This document shows positions 10,160-22,319 of a stretch of 64,000 nt of DNA, one piece after another. Both the position numbers and the translations under genes were made by a program. Numbering within the stretch: position 1 is the first letter of the stretch; the number at the start of each line of letters is the position of its first letter. This stretch comes from Acheta domesticus. Its lineage: Eukaryota; Arthropoda; Insecta; Orthoptera; Gryllidae. The notes beneath the pieces are model-generated. The model saw nothing but the letters and a program-made list of their open reading frames with translations. It was not told the DNA's origin and ran no database searches. The stretch is taken from assembly GCA_031308135.1 (NCBI GenBank), contig JAHLJT010002630.1:101535138-101599137 (forward strand). Reading direction: 5' to 3'.

Positions 10160-11487
10160 ATAGTATTACAGCCTCACAGGTTGTTCTAGTTGAAGCTTTT
10201 TTATGGAATTAAAAATTTGTCTTGACTGTTGACACTGCCTGAGAACGTAAATTCACGAAACGTCTTACAAATCAAAAGTAACATTAACAATTGATTTATG
10301 TTTCCGGGCGCATCAACTGCTAAGGTCATCACTCCCGTAAGCGTAGTGTATTTTCCCTCGGCTCTCATGCCACGGTATGAGCGAGTAAAATACGTCGATG
10401 ACAAGTCGACGGTTCTTGAAATAGACTTGGTGAAATGAAACTCAAAGAGTGAGAACACACTGAGTTTATTTCAGAAGTGAACAAATACAAAGTTATACAA
10501 AATGATACAAATTTCTACTCTGCAGTCTAAAATGGTTGTGAACACATTACAACGCTTTCTTACAAACTATATAAATTTCATCCCCACTACTGTTTCTAGG
10601 TACATGGTGGAGATGGAGACGCTTGTTAAGATCAGAGGCGCAGACGCGCTCTGGGTGGCCCTTACCACGGGCGGAGGGGAGACTCCGAAGCAAGGGGCTT
10701 GATATCACGAGGGCTGTGTCCCGAAGTGATTTTTCATGATTATGAGGAGGTTAAAGGAGCAGGCGTTAGTTATTGGAGCCTTCGACACCATCTGAGTGTG
10801 GAACGTGGAGCGCAACTCCGGGATAAAATTTATCATTATTTATTGCGTGCTTAAGATAGAATTGGTTCAAATTATCGGGGTCACGAAAAGACGCCTTTTT
10901 CTCAGGTTCTAAGATATCGGTTACCAGAAGTTCGGAGGGCCTCGTGCTTTAATTAAATGCGTAAGCCCTGCCTTGCTCTGGAGTACATTGCGTAATGCTA
11001 TGTACAGCCTGAACACACTGTAGGTGGCGATATAAGTAGCGTAAGCTATGTACAAAATCTCTCTTTGAGTTTCAAACAAGATTCGACGTTACATTATTTA
11101 TAACCGTCAACGTTAGCCGTTTCGACACAACGCTTACGCTTGTATGGGAGGAGCTACCACCTGGTAATACGAGCAATAATTTATACACAAGTTTGTCGCG
11201 TTAACGATTTCGTTCATTCATTTGTCCGTTTTGTATACTGTGGTTTCGATCTGCTACCTTGATTATTTACATCGCAATAATTTGTTTCCGGGAAAACAAC
11301 GAGAAGCGATTATGAAGTTATACTAAGAACCCAAAATACCTATAATCAGCAAACGATTCGGTACAAGTTATGAAGACTCGTTTAGAGAACCGATCCCGGT
11401 TAACGTTTATGTTCGCCACCGTGTACAGGGTCTTATACCGTGTGTTCACTATGGAGACCGTGCTTCTTGATTCAAGCTTCACGTGAC
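10160..11487. other. Mostly unrecognised; fragment of a dispersed repeat at about 10,290-10,390
   Basis: The piece TTCCGGGCGCATCAACTGCT...GTAAGCGTAGTGTATTTTCC matches the start of the repeat at about 60,095-60,150. The remainder, including a 66-codon open frame at 10,502-10,702, shows nothing that I recognise. Confidence 0.45.
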
Positions 11488-11489
11488 TA

Positions 11490-11955
11490 TACTTCGGTTT
11501 TTATGACGTGGAGCGTCAAGGCTCGTCTTCACGATGGAATATGTCAAGGCATTTCGCGTCTTCCTCGGTCGTGCCACTAGATGTCGCATGATCATGACCG
11601 TACCAAGCAGTGTTGTAATCATGCGACAACTAACGAGGAAGACACGAAATACCGTGACATATACTGCGAATTTTCTAACTTTGCCCCGCAAGGGCACTCA
11701 AATCCCATCTTCGCAATGGAATATGTCACGGTATTTCGAATGTTTCTCAGTCGTTCCGCTAGATTTCCCATAATCGTGACCGTATCAAGCAGTGCTTGCG
11801 ATCATGCGTCTTCTACCGACAAGACCGAAAAAGATACGAAATGCCGTGTGATATTCCATCGTGAAGATGGGCTATTAGAGGCAAACTTAGAGAAATCGCA
11901 GTATATTCCATCGTGAAGACGGGCTTTGACGCGCCACCTTATAAAAACCGAAATA
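11490..11955. mobile_element. Outer palindromic MITE carrying a nested MITE
   Basis: The left arm reads ACTTCGGTTTTTAT...CGTCAAGGCTCGTCTTCACG and the right arm is its reverse complement (CGTGAAGACGGGCTTTGACG...AAAAACCGAAATA). The right arm is split at 11,662-11,903 by a related MITE. Removing the inner element and one TA restores the expected GTGACATATTCCATCG of the arm. Confidence 0.82.
11662..11903. mobile_element. Inner MITE of the TACTGCG family
   Basis: A 242-bp element with TACTGCGAATTTT and GAAATCGCAGTA ends, flanked by TA at 11,660-11,661 and 11,904-11,905. It belongs to the family of the copies at 3,934, 22,320, 25,070 and 61,337 but has more diverged arms. Confidence 0.85.
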
Positions 11956-12279
11956 TGTAAAAACCGCCCACCTTTACGCGTCGGCGGTGTGCAAAAACTA
12001 TCTACCAGCCACGCAACGGCCATCTCCACTAATCTCGTATGCATCCAAACATTTGATTGCAGTATGGAATCTTATCGAGTATTGCCCTGTATTTCTATCC
12101 AATACAATTATACCTAAGACTCTTTCTACCACTAGCTGCGTTGCCAATCCACAAGCCTCGCTGTTATTAGGCTCATCCATCCTGTTTCAAGAGCAAATAT
12201 TTAACATGTTTACTCAACGACAGTTTCAATTGGGCTGTTCTTAGACAACTGAGTTTTTCACCAGTTCTTTCCAGAACTC

Positions 12280-12397
12280 TGTATCAGGGGACACCAAAAC
12301 GAGTATTTCCGTTAAACTTCTCGATTGTCCGCATCATTACATAACTTTACCTATACTACGTATATTACTCTGTATATACGTACGTACACGGGAAAGT
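12280..12397 (+). repeat. 3' end of an AT-rich hairpin element
   Basis: The terminal block GTATCAGGGGACACCAAAAC... followed by the hairpin (ACTTTACCTATAC...CGGGAAAGT) matches the 3' ends of the copies at 9,171 and 42,463. No body is present, so this is a 5'-truncated copy. Confidence 0.75.
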
Positions 12398-12479
12398 AAA
12401 AATATGCTGAGCTTAAATCTGATACCATTCACAAGTTCTAATTTTGGGATGTTACAAAAACCTTGTATTAAATGACATC

Positions 12480-12896
12480 TTTTATATATATGATGTCAAT
12501 ATTTATTTATTTATTTGTCAAAAAAACAGTAAAAACTGTATATGACGTGTGGGGAAAGAAATTTATCTGCGCACATTTTCTTGACGGCCAGAATTTTATA
12601 TAAAAAAAAAACAACCGAAAAAATGAATTTAGAAAATAATTATTTTAGAAAATAAAGATTTTTGAAAAATGTTTTTTCCCGAGTTATAGAAAATCAATTT
12701 CAACTGTAAATGAACTACAAGCAAAAGGAGTGCTCAACATAACGTGCGCACAGTGAAGCTACATTTACGTCCAGAAGCAAAACAAGGGGCCATCTCAGCA
12801 TTTGCTCAATGGATCAGGGAACTGGACAAAAACCTGATCGAGATGGGGGTCATAGACCCGGAAGCTGAAGTACATTACTTGTTACAGGCGTATTAA
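12480..12896 (+). repeat. Dispersed repeat with a short conserved open frame
   Basis: It is homologous to about 23,590-23,960, sharing AAACAGTAAAAACTGTAT, TTATCTGCGCAC/CCATCTGCACTC and AAAACAAGGGG. At about 12,752-12,895 it encodes VKLHLRPEAKQGAISAFAQW, then IRELDKNLIEMGVIDPEAE and a stop. The other copy keeps the first part but is truncated by a frameshift. I do not recognise the product. It may be the 3' end of a transposon ORF or a captured exon. Confidence 0.5.
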
Positions 12897-12959
12897 ATAT
12901 TTTTTTAAATGTATACAATGCAAACATAAACTAATTCATTATATATCTTTGTTTTGTTA

Positions 12960-14425
12960 CATTAAACATTATTTTTCTTTTTCACGATCAGTATAGTCTC
13001 TAATTGTATAGAAACAGTTTTGCAGAAGAAAAGATTTTACTTTTAACTTAAATTTGTGTACCGACTTTAATTGTTTTATGTCATCTGGCAATGCGTTGTA
13101 AAGTAACGTACATGTATTGTATGTTGATTTCTTGTACTGAGCTGTTGTTACTGACACTTGATGCACGTGATTTCTACGGCGTGTGTTGTAATTATAAATA
13201 TCAATATTGCATGAAAATATGTTCCCTCAATGGTAGGATTCCCAGCTCAATGAAAAGAGGCTTGCAGGAATCACGTGGAAGGCATTTTTTCATTATTCGA
13301 ATAATTTTCTTTTGCAATCTGGTCTGAATACTACAGGATGAGCTTCCCCAGAATATTATGCCATATCTCAGGCGGGAATGCACATTTGCAAAATAAACGC
13401 AACGAGCTGCATGAAGGCTGACAGAATTTGAAAGAATTCTGAATGCATAGCATAATGAACTTAATTTAGTGTTTAATTCTGTTATATGTACATTCCATTT
13501 GAGGTTTGATTGAATTGAAAGACCTAAAAATTTTGTTGCCTCAACATCAGCTAATTGCATATTGTTCATTTTCGATGGAACATGCGATTTCCGATTTGAG
13601 ATGCAAAAATGCATTGAAACAGTTTTTCTTTCGTTAACAATTAATTTGTTATTATTAAACCAATTTGAAACTTCTGAAATTGTACTATTTACTGCTTCTT
13701 TTTTGCAAAGAACATTCATGTCATCAGCAAACAGAACCGTTCTTCCATTTTTAATAGACGAGGGCATATCGTTTACATATAACAGAAAGAGAATAGGACC
13801 TAAGATCGAACCTTGCGGGATCCCATGCACAATTGGCAAAGAATTGGAAATATAAGTATGTAATGTCCTTTCCTGCCAGTATGGTATTTCTACTCTTTGA
13901 GTCCGATGTTTAAGGTAAGAAGTTATCCAATCTAGGGCAATACCACGAATTCCATTCGAAGGTAATTTTGAGAGCAAGATCTTATGGTCAATAACGTCAA
14001 AAGCTTTCGAGAGATCTAAGAATATTCCAATGGGTACTTCATTTTGGTCTATTGATGAAGCAACATTTTTGAGAAAAGAAAAAATGGCAGTTTCCGTAGA
14101 TTTTGATTTTCTAAAACCGTGTTGTGAGTCTGAAAACGCTCTGTTTTTCCTGAGAAATGTTTCCATTAGTAAGTAGAAAAGCCTTTCTAATATTTTTGAG
14201 AAAACTGACAAAAGAGAAATTGGCCGGTAATTTTGAATATCATTTTTGTTCCCTTTTTTAAAAATTGGCTTAATTTTTACTGTTTTGAAAAAATCTGGAA
14301 ATATTCCTGTACATAATAAGTGCAATAATAAGTGCACTAGGCATACTAGTAAGAACGATTTTTGCATACTAATGTAGTCCTTAGGTATCATGATGTAATG
14401 CAAACATATTTTAAAATACAAAGAT
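12960..14425 (-). pseudogene. LINE ORF2 (reverse transcriptase), 5'-truncated
   Basis: A minus-strand non-LTR retrotransposon fragment of the Jockey/CR1-like type. The frame at 14,421-13,201 runs through the RT domain: NYRPISLLSVFSKILERL, SQHGFRKSKSTETAI, DLSKAFDVIDH, GIPQGSILGPILF and the catalytic FADD (VLFADDMNVL). The thumb/C-terminal part follows, with FLGLSIQSNLKWN and YGIIFWG. A shift of frame near 13,200 leads into the last domain (13,166-12,969), with YNALPDDIKQL. The endonuclease and ORF1 are missing. The catalytic core is intact, but the two parts are out of frame and the 5' end is lost, so this copy cannot act alone. It is the same family as the plus-strand copy beginning at about 14,430. 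Confidence 0.88.
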
Positions 14426-14699
14426 ATTGAAATATATAAATTATTTTAAGTTAGCCTTCACATTGCGAATTTTTCCCAACCGTGCACCCGCGACTGCACA
14501 TAAGACACAGACACCACATCCAGTCACAATTCAAAACAAATTTCGTGTTTTAGATTATGACAAAGTTTTCCTCGCCTTCCTGATCTTCACAACCCTTCCC
14601 TTCCATCGACAAATACATGCACAAACCAACGCAAACAGGCTAGGAAGTGTGTCAAAACCAAAACGCGTAAAGCTTCGCATCCTGGCCCAGTTAATAACA

Positions 14700-15225
14700 A
14701 AGCCATTCCTACTGAGCCTAAAAAACAGGAACTTATTTTAGCTGACAGCCATGGTCGCCATCATTCCTCCATTCTCAGTAGGAAGTTACCTTCCAACTAC
14801 TCAGCCTCGTCTATTTTTAAATCTAATGGGAGGTTTGCAGACGTGACTGCAGAGTTGGACACCCACACGAAGACAATGACCAATCAAGACACACTCATTA
14901 TCATAGGAGGGCAAAATGACATTAATTTGGGCGGTAACTTTACACCTGAACAACATGTAAATAAATTACAATGTGCCACCCAAAATACTAACATTGTAGT
15001 TTCGACTCCGCCCTTCTGGTACAACAGACCAACTCTATGCAGCGAAATTAAGCACGCAAACCAACAACTAAAACTGCAACTGAAACAAATGTAACACTTT
15101 TTGAAATGAATTTCTTCTCAGTAAAACACTTCACCCGGCACGGTCTCCACATGAACCTTCCTGGAAAACATGCAGTCGGGGAGAAGCTTGCACAATACAT
15201 CAACTCCAGTCCTGCGCAGTCTCCT
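14700..15225 (+). pseudogene. SGNH-hydrolase-like module of the LINE
   Basis: The reading frame gives LILADSHGRHHSS (block I, with the nucleophile position as Ser in DSHGR), then TLIIIGGQNDINLGG (a GxND-type block III), then in another frame FTRHGLHMNLPGKHAVGEKL (block V, with His in the GLH position). This order is that of SGNH-type esterase modules known from ORF1 or ORF1-like regions of some LINEs. The stop after KLQLKQM at 15,094 and the change of frame before block V break it. Whether the module was catalytic or used for RNP/lipid binding cannot be told. Confidence 0.7.
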
Positions 15226-15566
15226 ACCAAAAATTCATCCCTTTCACCTTCCTTACATTCTCCACCCCCACCCTTATTCCGAACCCTCTTACCATCTCCT
15301 GTGAACCTACTCCCCTTTCTTCTATTCCCACTACCAATGACGCCCCCATTTCCTCACAACCTGTGACTGCTGGGACACATTATAACCTTCGACCACGCAC
15401 GCACACGAGGTAAAAATGGAATAAATATATTGCTACTACAGTTAAATGCAGCAGAAAAAACATTCGTGTAGGTACTTGCACAAAATAAATATATTGCACC
15501 ATAATTTTCAATCCCTTTCAAATAAAACAGTTTATCGAGGCTGCTCTACAGAGCGATTTAAATCAA

Positions 15567-16200
15567 ATGGATGTTCTTTGCTTTACGAAACGTTCGATAT
15601 CTCCTAATGAACTTGGCATCTTCCAAATTCCAAACTTTTGCCTAGCAGGCTATTATTGCAGAAAAAGAGAATCTCAAAAAAGTCCTGCATATAGAGGTTC
15701 TTGTATTTACGTTAGAAATAATATCGATTCTATCTCCATGACGGAATTCAAAGAGCATTCCGTCGAAAATGTTTTTAAAATTTCTGTTGTACATCTTCCT
15801 GTGCTAAAAATGATATTGCTTTGCATCTACAGACCTCCAACAAAGAGAGCTGCAGATTACATTTTGTTCTTAGAAACACTAGAGATACACACTAATCAAA
15901 ATCATCAATCGCTCTTTTGAATCCATTGTTGTATGCGGAGATTTTAACATTGATTTTCTGGTCCAATCTTGCGAGAAAGAGCAGTTTCTTAATGTAATTA
16001 ATTTTTCAAGTTTAGATATTACAATAAAAGTATCTACACGGTAACTTCAAAGAAGGCAATCGATCAAATTATAATTAACAAAACCACTACTCGACATGAA
16101 ATTGAAACAAAAGATTTATGATACAGTGACCACGATGCACAAATTCTTACCATTACAAGAAATGCGAACAATGACACAATAAACAATACACGTATGAGTA
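15567..16200 (+). pseudogene. LINE AP-like endonuclease, broken
   Basis: The segment at 15,567-15,920 reads ISPNELGIFQIPNF, GSCIYVRNNID and LLCIYRPPTKRAADY. After a frameshift come VCGDFNIDFL at about 15,935 and SDHDAQILTI-like words at about 16,125. GDFN and SDH are signature motifs of the APE-type endonuclease that nicks target DNA. The frame is broken at least three times. Confidence 0.78.
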
Positions 16201-16487
16201 GAGTAAAATAAAATTATTCATTGATTACTCGCGGAAGGAGTCATGGGACGCGATTTATAATACTATTGACACAAACGATAGATATTATTTTTTTCTAAAC
16301 GCTTTCATTTCATTTTAACACTTGCTTTCCTCTTCAGAAAAGAAAATTAAATATTTCACGCAAAAGCAATTCTTGGATAACACAAGGGATTAGAACATCA
16401 TGTAAAAACAAACGAGTTCTTTCTTTCATTTCTAGGCATCATAACGAATCTCAAGATTTTCTCCTCTATTTAAAAAAATACAAATCA

Positions 16488-17590
16488 TTGTTAAGAAATG
16501 TCATAAGGCAGGCTAAAATCATGAAACACGGTAAGGATATTTTGAACTCAAATAACAAACCAAAACCAATGTGGAATATAGTAAAAAATACGACCAAACC
16601 AACTAGAAACCTTGTAGAGAATCTTGTTTTAAAAGATCATGATAGAGAAGTGAACGATCCGGCAACAGTGGCTAGTCTCTTTAACCAATACTTTTACAGA
16701 ATTGCTGCCCATCAGGATTTCAGCCACAAAATTCAACATCTGATTTTTCCCTAAAAATCTTAGACACAATGTTCGTTTCGGGAACCTCTTCCTATGAAAT
16801 TCTCAAAATAATCCGTAAACTAAAAAATAAATATTAGGCCGGTTAGATAAATTTCCGGATTGTTTGTTCAAGCCATGTGCGCCTCCCATTATACACCCGT
16901 TAACTCACATATTTAATGAAGCCTTATGCAGTGGAATTTTTCCATATATTTTTAAAACAGCTACGATTAAGACGCTCTTCAAAATAGCAATAAAAATAAA
17001 ATTCAAAATTATCGACCAATTTCTCTTATATCGTTTTTGTCAAAAATATGAGAGACATTTTTATGTGCGAATGGAAATCTTTCTCAATAAACACGACGCG
17101 TTTTCAGATTGCCAACATTCCGCAATTCAAATTGGTTCCGTAATAACCACTTAAAAGAACATGAAAAGAAAACTGTTTCAATGCAGTTTTCCATTTCATA
17201 TAAACAATTCAGTACTCCATTGAAAATGAACGGTGTGCCATTGACTGATGTTAAAGTAAACTTTTTAGATCTATCAATTCAGTCAAACCTCAAATGGAAT
17301 GCCCACTTAAAGAATTGAGCACAAAATTAAGTTCATTATGTCACGCGTTAAGAATTCTTTCAAATTCCGTCAGCCTTCATACTGCTCTTGGGGATATTTT
17401 GCGAATGTTCATTCCCGGTTGAAATATGGCATAATATTCTGGGGAAACACATCTTATGGCTCCCAGACTTTCAGATTACAAAAAAGAATTGTACAAATAA
17501 TAGGCAAATCCCACCCATGTGATCCTTGTAAGTCTCTCTTTATTAAGCTAGGAATTTTACCATTACCTTGTCTCCTGAAAAATACCTTTC
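16488..17590 (+). pseudogene. LINE RT domain with internal deletion of the catalytic core
   Basis: The linker (16,488-16,754) and RT start (THIFNEALCSGIFPYIFKTA, 16,900-16,975) are followed by FSDCQH at 17,100. The sequence then jumps to the region after the catalytic block (ERKTVSMQF-like, 17,150-17,200). Compared with the minus-strand copy, the stretch from GFRK through FADD is missing. The tail KYGIIFWGN...KLGILPLP ends at about 17,575. Confidence 0.8.
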
Positions 17591-17645
17591 AAATCTACAA
17601 CAACTACACATGGTATACATTTTGTTTCTTCATTAATATTTAGTA

Positions 17646-19780
17646 ATAAAATATATCCAAGATTTTTTTATGAGAATCCTTTATTATCCACCAATTACAT
17701 AACGTTTTGAAGTCTAACTTGCAGATGGAACACAATGGGACATCAGTTCCCTCACTAAGTAACCTGAAGATGTTACAAAACAAGTTATGAAAATTTGTGG
17801 AATAAGTGAATAATAAAAATTGTCATAAATAACATTAGATACGTTTCATTTATAAACATATACAGGATGTCCCACCAACTATGAGACTATATGATAGTCA
17901 ACTATTGACCATCAGAAAGAATTCTTTAATTTGGTCTACAAGTTTTTTTTCAATCTAAAAAATGTTGCTTTCACTTACTGTGGTCATTAATAATGCTACA
18001 ATAATACTCTTTATTTGAAGTTAGTTTGTCCAACTTTATCACATTGAATACAAAATATGTCCTGATTATTATTATTATTTCCTTAGTTTCTTTTTTCATT
18101 CTTTACATTTAATGTGTAGGTCAGAATAAGTTATGAATGGCTTCTTTTGTGATCGACAATATGTACCAACTTATTTCTAATGTATTGTGTTTTTGGAGAT
18201 TGTGCAATTTGGGATACACAATAATCTAAATTTTTAACAAATTCAAAATTTCATGTACCAAACCATATTGTAGTTTTCCCCCAATGACATTATTGTGCTA
18301 TTATTATAAAATGAGCCTGTTGGGCTATCATTATTATAAAATGAGTGATAATAGTGACATAAATGATGTAAGAGTTGGTCATGGTCCTGCATCAATGACA
18401 ATGAATTATGTGCTCATAAAATTGCTTATCAACGGCACTGTGCTGTGTTCTCGCACATATTCCAAACTTTGTAGCATATACCTGGTTACCTGGTGTACAA
18501 GGATTTGACATCATTATTACTAGAAAATCTCTACATCCAGATGTAAATCATAAGAAAGATGCTAATGTTAAAAGTTTAGAGAGATTTTTAGTTGAAGAGC
18601 ATGCTAACATACAAAAGATGATAAGCTCTTAACAGAAGATTTAAAGAAAGAAATCTTTTCTTCCATGTTGTCATACTTATGGTCAAGCAAGTTCTCTTCA
18701 TTGTAAGCAAAACTTGTTGTGCAGAATGTTCTCATATATTTCTAAATTCTTTTACTCACTTTGAATTAAGATTTTATTCCAAGTGTTTGATGTTTTTATT
18801 TCATTTTATTGCCCCAAATCTGTTCTGTGTAAAAAGTGCACAAAACCCTATGCATCAAGATTATTGGTTTCAAACAAGGTTGTGCCTTTCTTTTTAATGC
18901 AAACAACATTGTTGTATGCATTAAAAATACTTTTGTGTTGTAAAACTACTTTTTAAATTTCAGACATTATCTTGTTTTCAAAAGTCATAAACTTTATAAA
19001 CACTAACAAAGCTTTCAATATTGTTTTCCTCAAAACAGCTATTTTGCATATGGGCCCTTTTAACATCGACCGCCTCAACTACAATTTTAAGACTAACAGG
19101 TCCAATTCAGTCAATATTATTAACACATTCATTTTTTTGTAAGTGTTAACATTTTGGGTGGTACAAACCATACATAATAGAGAAATTAATAATACTTTCC
19201 TATTTTTCATAATTGTAAACTTACATTAAACAAAAACTACTCAATACGACTTGTGAACAGAAGCGAAACTTGAAAGCAATGTATACTTTAATTTTATGCT
19301 AAAAAAAAAGATTTACTATCGATTTTTTTTATTACATCACATGTACAATTTCAATTAATATTCTAAATTAAAATTTGATTTAGTTCGTCAATGTTTCACC
19401 TTACACTGTAGGTCTTCATCAGGGTTAGTTTCACTTAATAACAAACAGTTAACATTGAATTATTTCCATTTAACAAGATTCTATGGTCGTCTAATATCAA
19501 AAAGTTTGAAGGATTGTTACTAGACAATGTCACGTAATTCCACATAACCAGAGTTCAAGTTCCTCTCATTTGCAAAGGTAGAAGCATCATGGAAATAACC
19601 ATTACTTCCACAATGGGTGAAAGCAGATTAGAAATGAATACACATAAAACAAACAAAATTCTAATTGGAGTAGTCCAAAGGATTATGAATGTAACATAAA
19701 ACGCAGTACACGTTGCGATTTTAAAGTGAAGTACCCTTCACCTAAACATTTCACTCAGAATTTGTTAGTTATCACTTGGA
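17646..19780. other. AT-rich spacer, nothing recognised
   Basis: About 2.1 kb without supportable genes. A TACAGGATGTCCCACC motif near 17,870 is a wording often seen at ends of mobile elements, but I find no partner end. Short open frames (18,284-18,508, 18,679-18,897) have no recognised motif. Confidence 0.5.
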
Positions 19781-19783
19781 AGA

Positions 19784-20260
19784 GTGTACAGTAAGTCATT
19801 ACAAGTCACACAAGGAACCCGCAAAAACCTACTCTTTTGGGTCAGAATGGAAGAAAAATACTCAGAGCCAAAAGAGATAATAGCAGGTTTGCTGCAAGGA
19901 AGTGTTATGGGGCCCGTTCTCTACTTATTGTACACGAGTGATATCCCACAAAATGAAAACATTTTTGTGACAACCTCTGCTGATGATACAGCCCTGATGG
20001 TTACGCACTCATACGCGCAAGAGGCCACAGACATACTACAATATTCTAGTAATCAAATACACTCTTGGACAACAAATTGGAACATCAAATAAAATGAGTC
20101 AAAATCTGTACACGTAAACTTTAGAAACAAGAGAATTGTAAGCACCTCTTCTCTGATGTTTAATGTGTCAAGTGAAATTAGAAGATCGCTACCAAACATG
20201 AAATGCAACTGCATGAACATGTTAACATAGTAGCCAGTCAACTTTTGGATAACCATAACC
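19784..20260 (+). pseudogene. LINE RT fragment (Jockey-like)
   Basis: The frame reads GLLQGSVMGPVLYLLYTSDI (RT block 4), then a catalytic block TTSADDTALM in which the usual Phe before ADD is Ser. It ends QIHSWTTNWNIK at 20,092. Coding-like sequence with stops continues to about 20,250. Both ends of the element are missing. This is a different LINE family from that at 13-17.6 kb. Confidence 0.82.
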
Positions 20261-21053
20261 AGCGAAGGAGGCTAAAGAGGACCAAGCCCTTCGAATTAGT
20301 TTAATATTCTCTAAAAATTTATTTTGATATCGGAAATTAAATACATACTACTCTATTGAGTGAACATGCAAATAATATTTTAACTTAGATTAAAGAATAT
20401 ATGTAAAGTGTTGGTTGGTCATTTGTGTCCACTTTCATATTTGACGCCTTGGCATGTTTTTTTAAAAAAAAAAAAGAAATTAAAAAAAGTGGCATGTTTA
20501 TCATCTAGGTTCAAGTGATAGGAATGGAATTATTTATGATTACATTGAATTCCAGCGTTTCCCAGAAGATTGACATCTTTGCCACTAAAATGTTACAACA
20601 CACAAGAGAAAAATAAATGTCACAAAAAAAAAAGTTACAATTAAAACTAAGGAAATACTTTTGGCATATTGGACATCAATCAAAATTATTGCTTCAATAA
20701 AATATTCATTTACAAAATCATTGTAGTTCCTGTGTGGAGATATGGAATCCAGTTCTTGTTCACTGCTAGAAAAATTAATTTGTCTGTTGGACAAATATTT
20801 CAATAAGAATAACTTGATCTGCACTCTAATTCATAAGAAATGCTGCACTACACCAATACGTCAATATACCAACAGTTCAACAAATGATTCAACAAGTAAG
20901 TTGGAAATATCAACAATGTCTGGAAATGCACCCCAATCATCTAGCTAAACCTTCTTATTAATAGTCAAGAATTTTCTTAACTCAATAGAATTTCCTCCCA
21001 TCTGCCCCTCTGTTTTAATTATTAACATTTATCCCAAGATCATCATCATCTTC
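20261..21053. other. AT-rich spacer, nothing recognised
   Basis: No genes, tRNAs or repeats that I can support. A purine run at about 20,461-20,487 is low complexity. Confidence 0.5.
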
Positions 21054-21505
21054 GTCATCGTACACACAGTAATATCGTCCATAGAATATTATATTCGGAT
21101 CCACCTATACCACACATTTACAGTTTATTTCTGGTTTTTCTCAAAATACACCTTACTTTAACTTCTAAATTCATACATACAAGAGTGTATGTAGCCTTGT
21201 ACAAGTGAATTTGTGTTATATTTTTTGACCTAATTGTAAAACATTTGTAAATAATGTGACATGTATATAGCTGTTTTTAGAGGGTTGTGGATGAGACATA
21301 ACATGTATGAGAATTTAAAAGTAAGTAATCTGCTATTCTGTAGGTGTAATTATGATTATAGGTTAAATGTTGACACAATGTGTTGTGAATATAGAAGTTA
21401 TAGTAAGAAGGATTTTGAGAAAAGCCATAATTAATTGTAATATATGTGGTATAGGTGGATGCAAATACAATATTATATGAAAGATATTACTGTGCGATGA
21501 CGCCT
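21054..21505. mobile_element. Foldback element, ~105-bp inverted arms
   Basis: The left arm (21,054-21,160) contains CGTCATCG, ACAGTAATATC, ATCCACCTATACCACA and GGTTTTTCTCAAAATAC. The right arm (about 21,403-21,505) is its imperfect reverse complement (ATTTTGAGAAAAGCC, TGTGGTATAGGTGGAT, GATATTACTGTGCGATGACG). The ~240-bp loop has no coding capacity. The piece just outside (CCTGAAGAAGGAGTGAAG...CGAAACATTGC) resembles 3' untranslated wording of retroelements. Confidence 0.7.
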
Positions 21506-22319
21506 GAAGAAGGAGTGAAGTAATCCTGCGAAACATTGCAGACGAATATATAAATATAACTATAATATTCTTCCCAAAGCTCCTTGTTCATCCCTTTTTA
21601 ATTTAGGCCAATCATGCAATGAACAAAAGACAATTAAATCCAGTTTCCCGAAAGATAGAATTATTCAAACCTCCTTAAAGTCAAAAAGATTTCCTTTATT
21701 GTAAATGGGTAAGACAGAGGGAGGGCGAATGCAAAGCAAATGGTGGTTGGCCAAAGAAAGTATAGTTGTGAGTGAAGGACGATACAGTCATTATTTTTTT
21801 TGTTGTTACTCACTTCCTTGGAAGACCGTAATACTGAACCAGCAGAATACATGAATAAAAAAAATAAGTTGCCTAAATTATTAAGGCATTATTTTTCTTT
21901 TTCAAAAGATGTTTCAAGATTTGTAGTAATTTCTTAATGGTTGTTTACTAAATTCTCTCTGAGAGAATGTGAAATGTATAATTGCAGTAGTTAACTGGAG
22001 TAATAGTTTGTTTTCAAGTACATACCTAAAAAACGAGATGTCCTTTCTCTTCGCTCTGTGGTAATAAGACAACTTAACGACTTCACAGGGTTATATTTTG
22101 GAAGAATGTTGTTCTATGGTTATCTCAGCAAATTGATACGACTTTCGCATCCAGGACTCCCACAGAAAAATGAAGTGCGGACTATAGGGCCTGTTCTGGA
22201 ATATAGAAAACATATACGCCGCATATACGCCTATCTGTTAGGGATGTGTCGATCGCGAACGAACTAGTTCAATTGAACTATTCTTGAAAAGGAACGATAC
22301 GATACGGAACGACCATTTA
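21506..22319. other. Spacer, nothing recognised
   Basis: No supportable gene. GATGTGTCGATCGCGAACGA at 22,243-22,262 may be a transposon end, since AGTTC-rich sequence follows on both sides of the MITE. Confidence 0.4.

Larger units (their letters stand above)
14430..17645 (+). mobile_element. Degraded near-full-length LINE of the same family
   Basis: In order it carries an ORF with an SGNH-like module, an AP-like endonuclease, an RT-linker, scraps of RT and the C-terminal domain. Its C-terminal words (NSNLKWN-like, YFANVHSRLKYGIIFWG, LFIKLGILPLP) match the minus-strand copy closely, so the two belong to one family. Frames are broken repeatedly and the RT core is deleted. Confidence 0.85.

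Noticed and set aside
13562..13855. 97-codon plus-strand frame
   Set aside because: Antisense shadow of the LINE reverse transcriptase.
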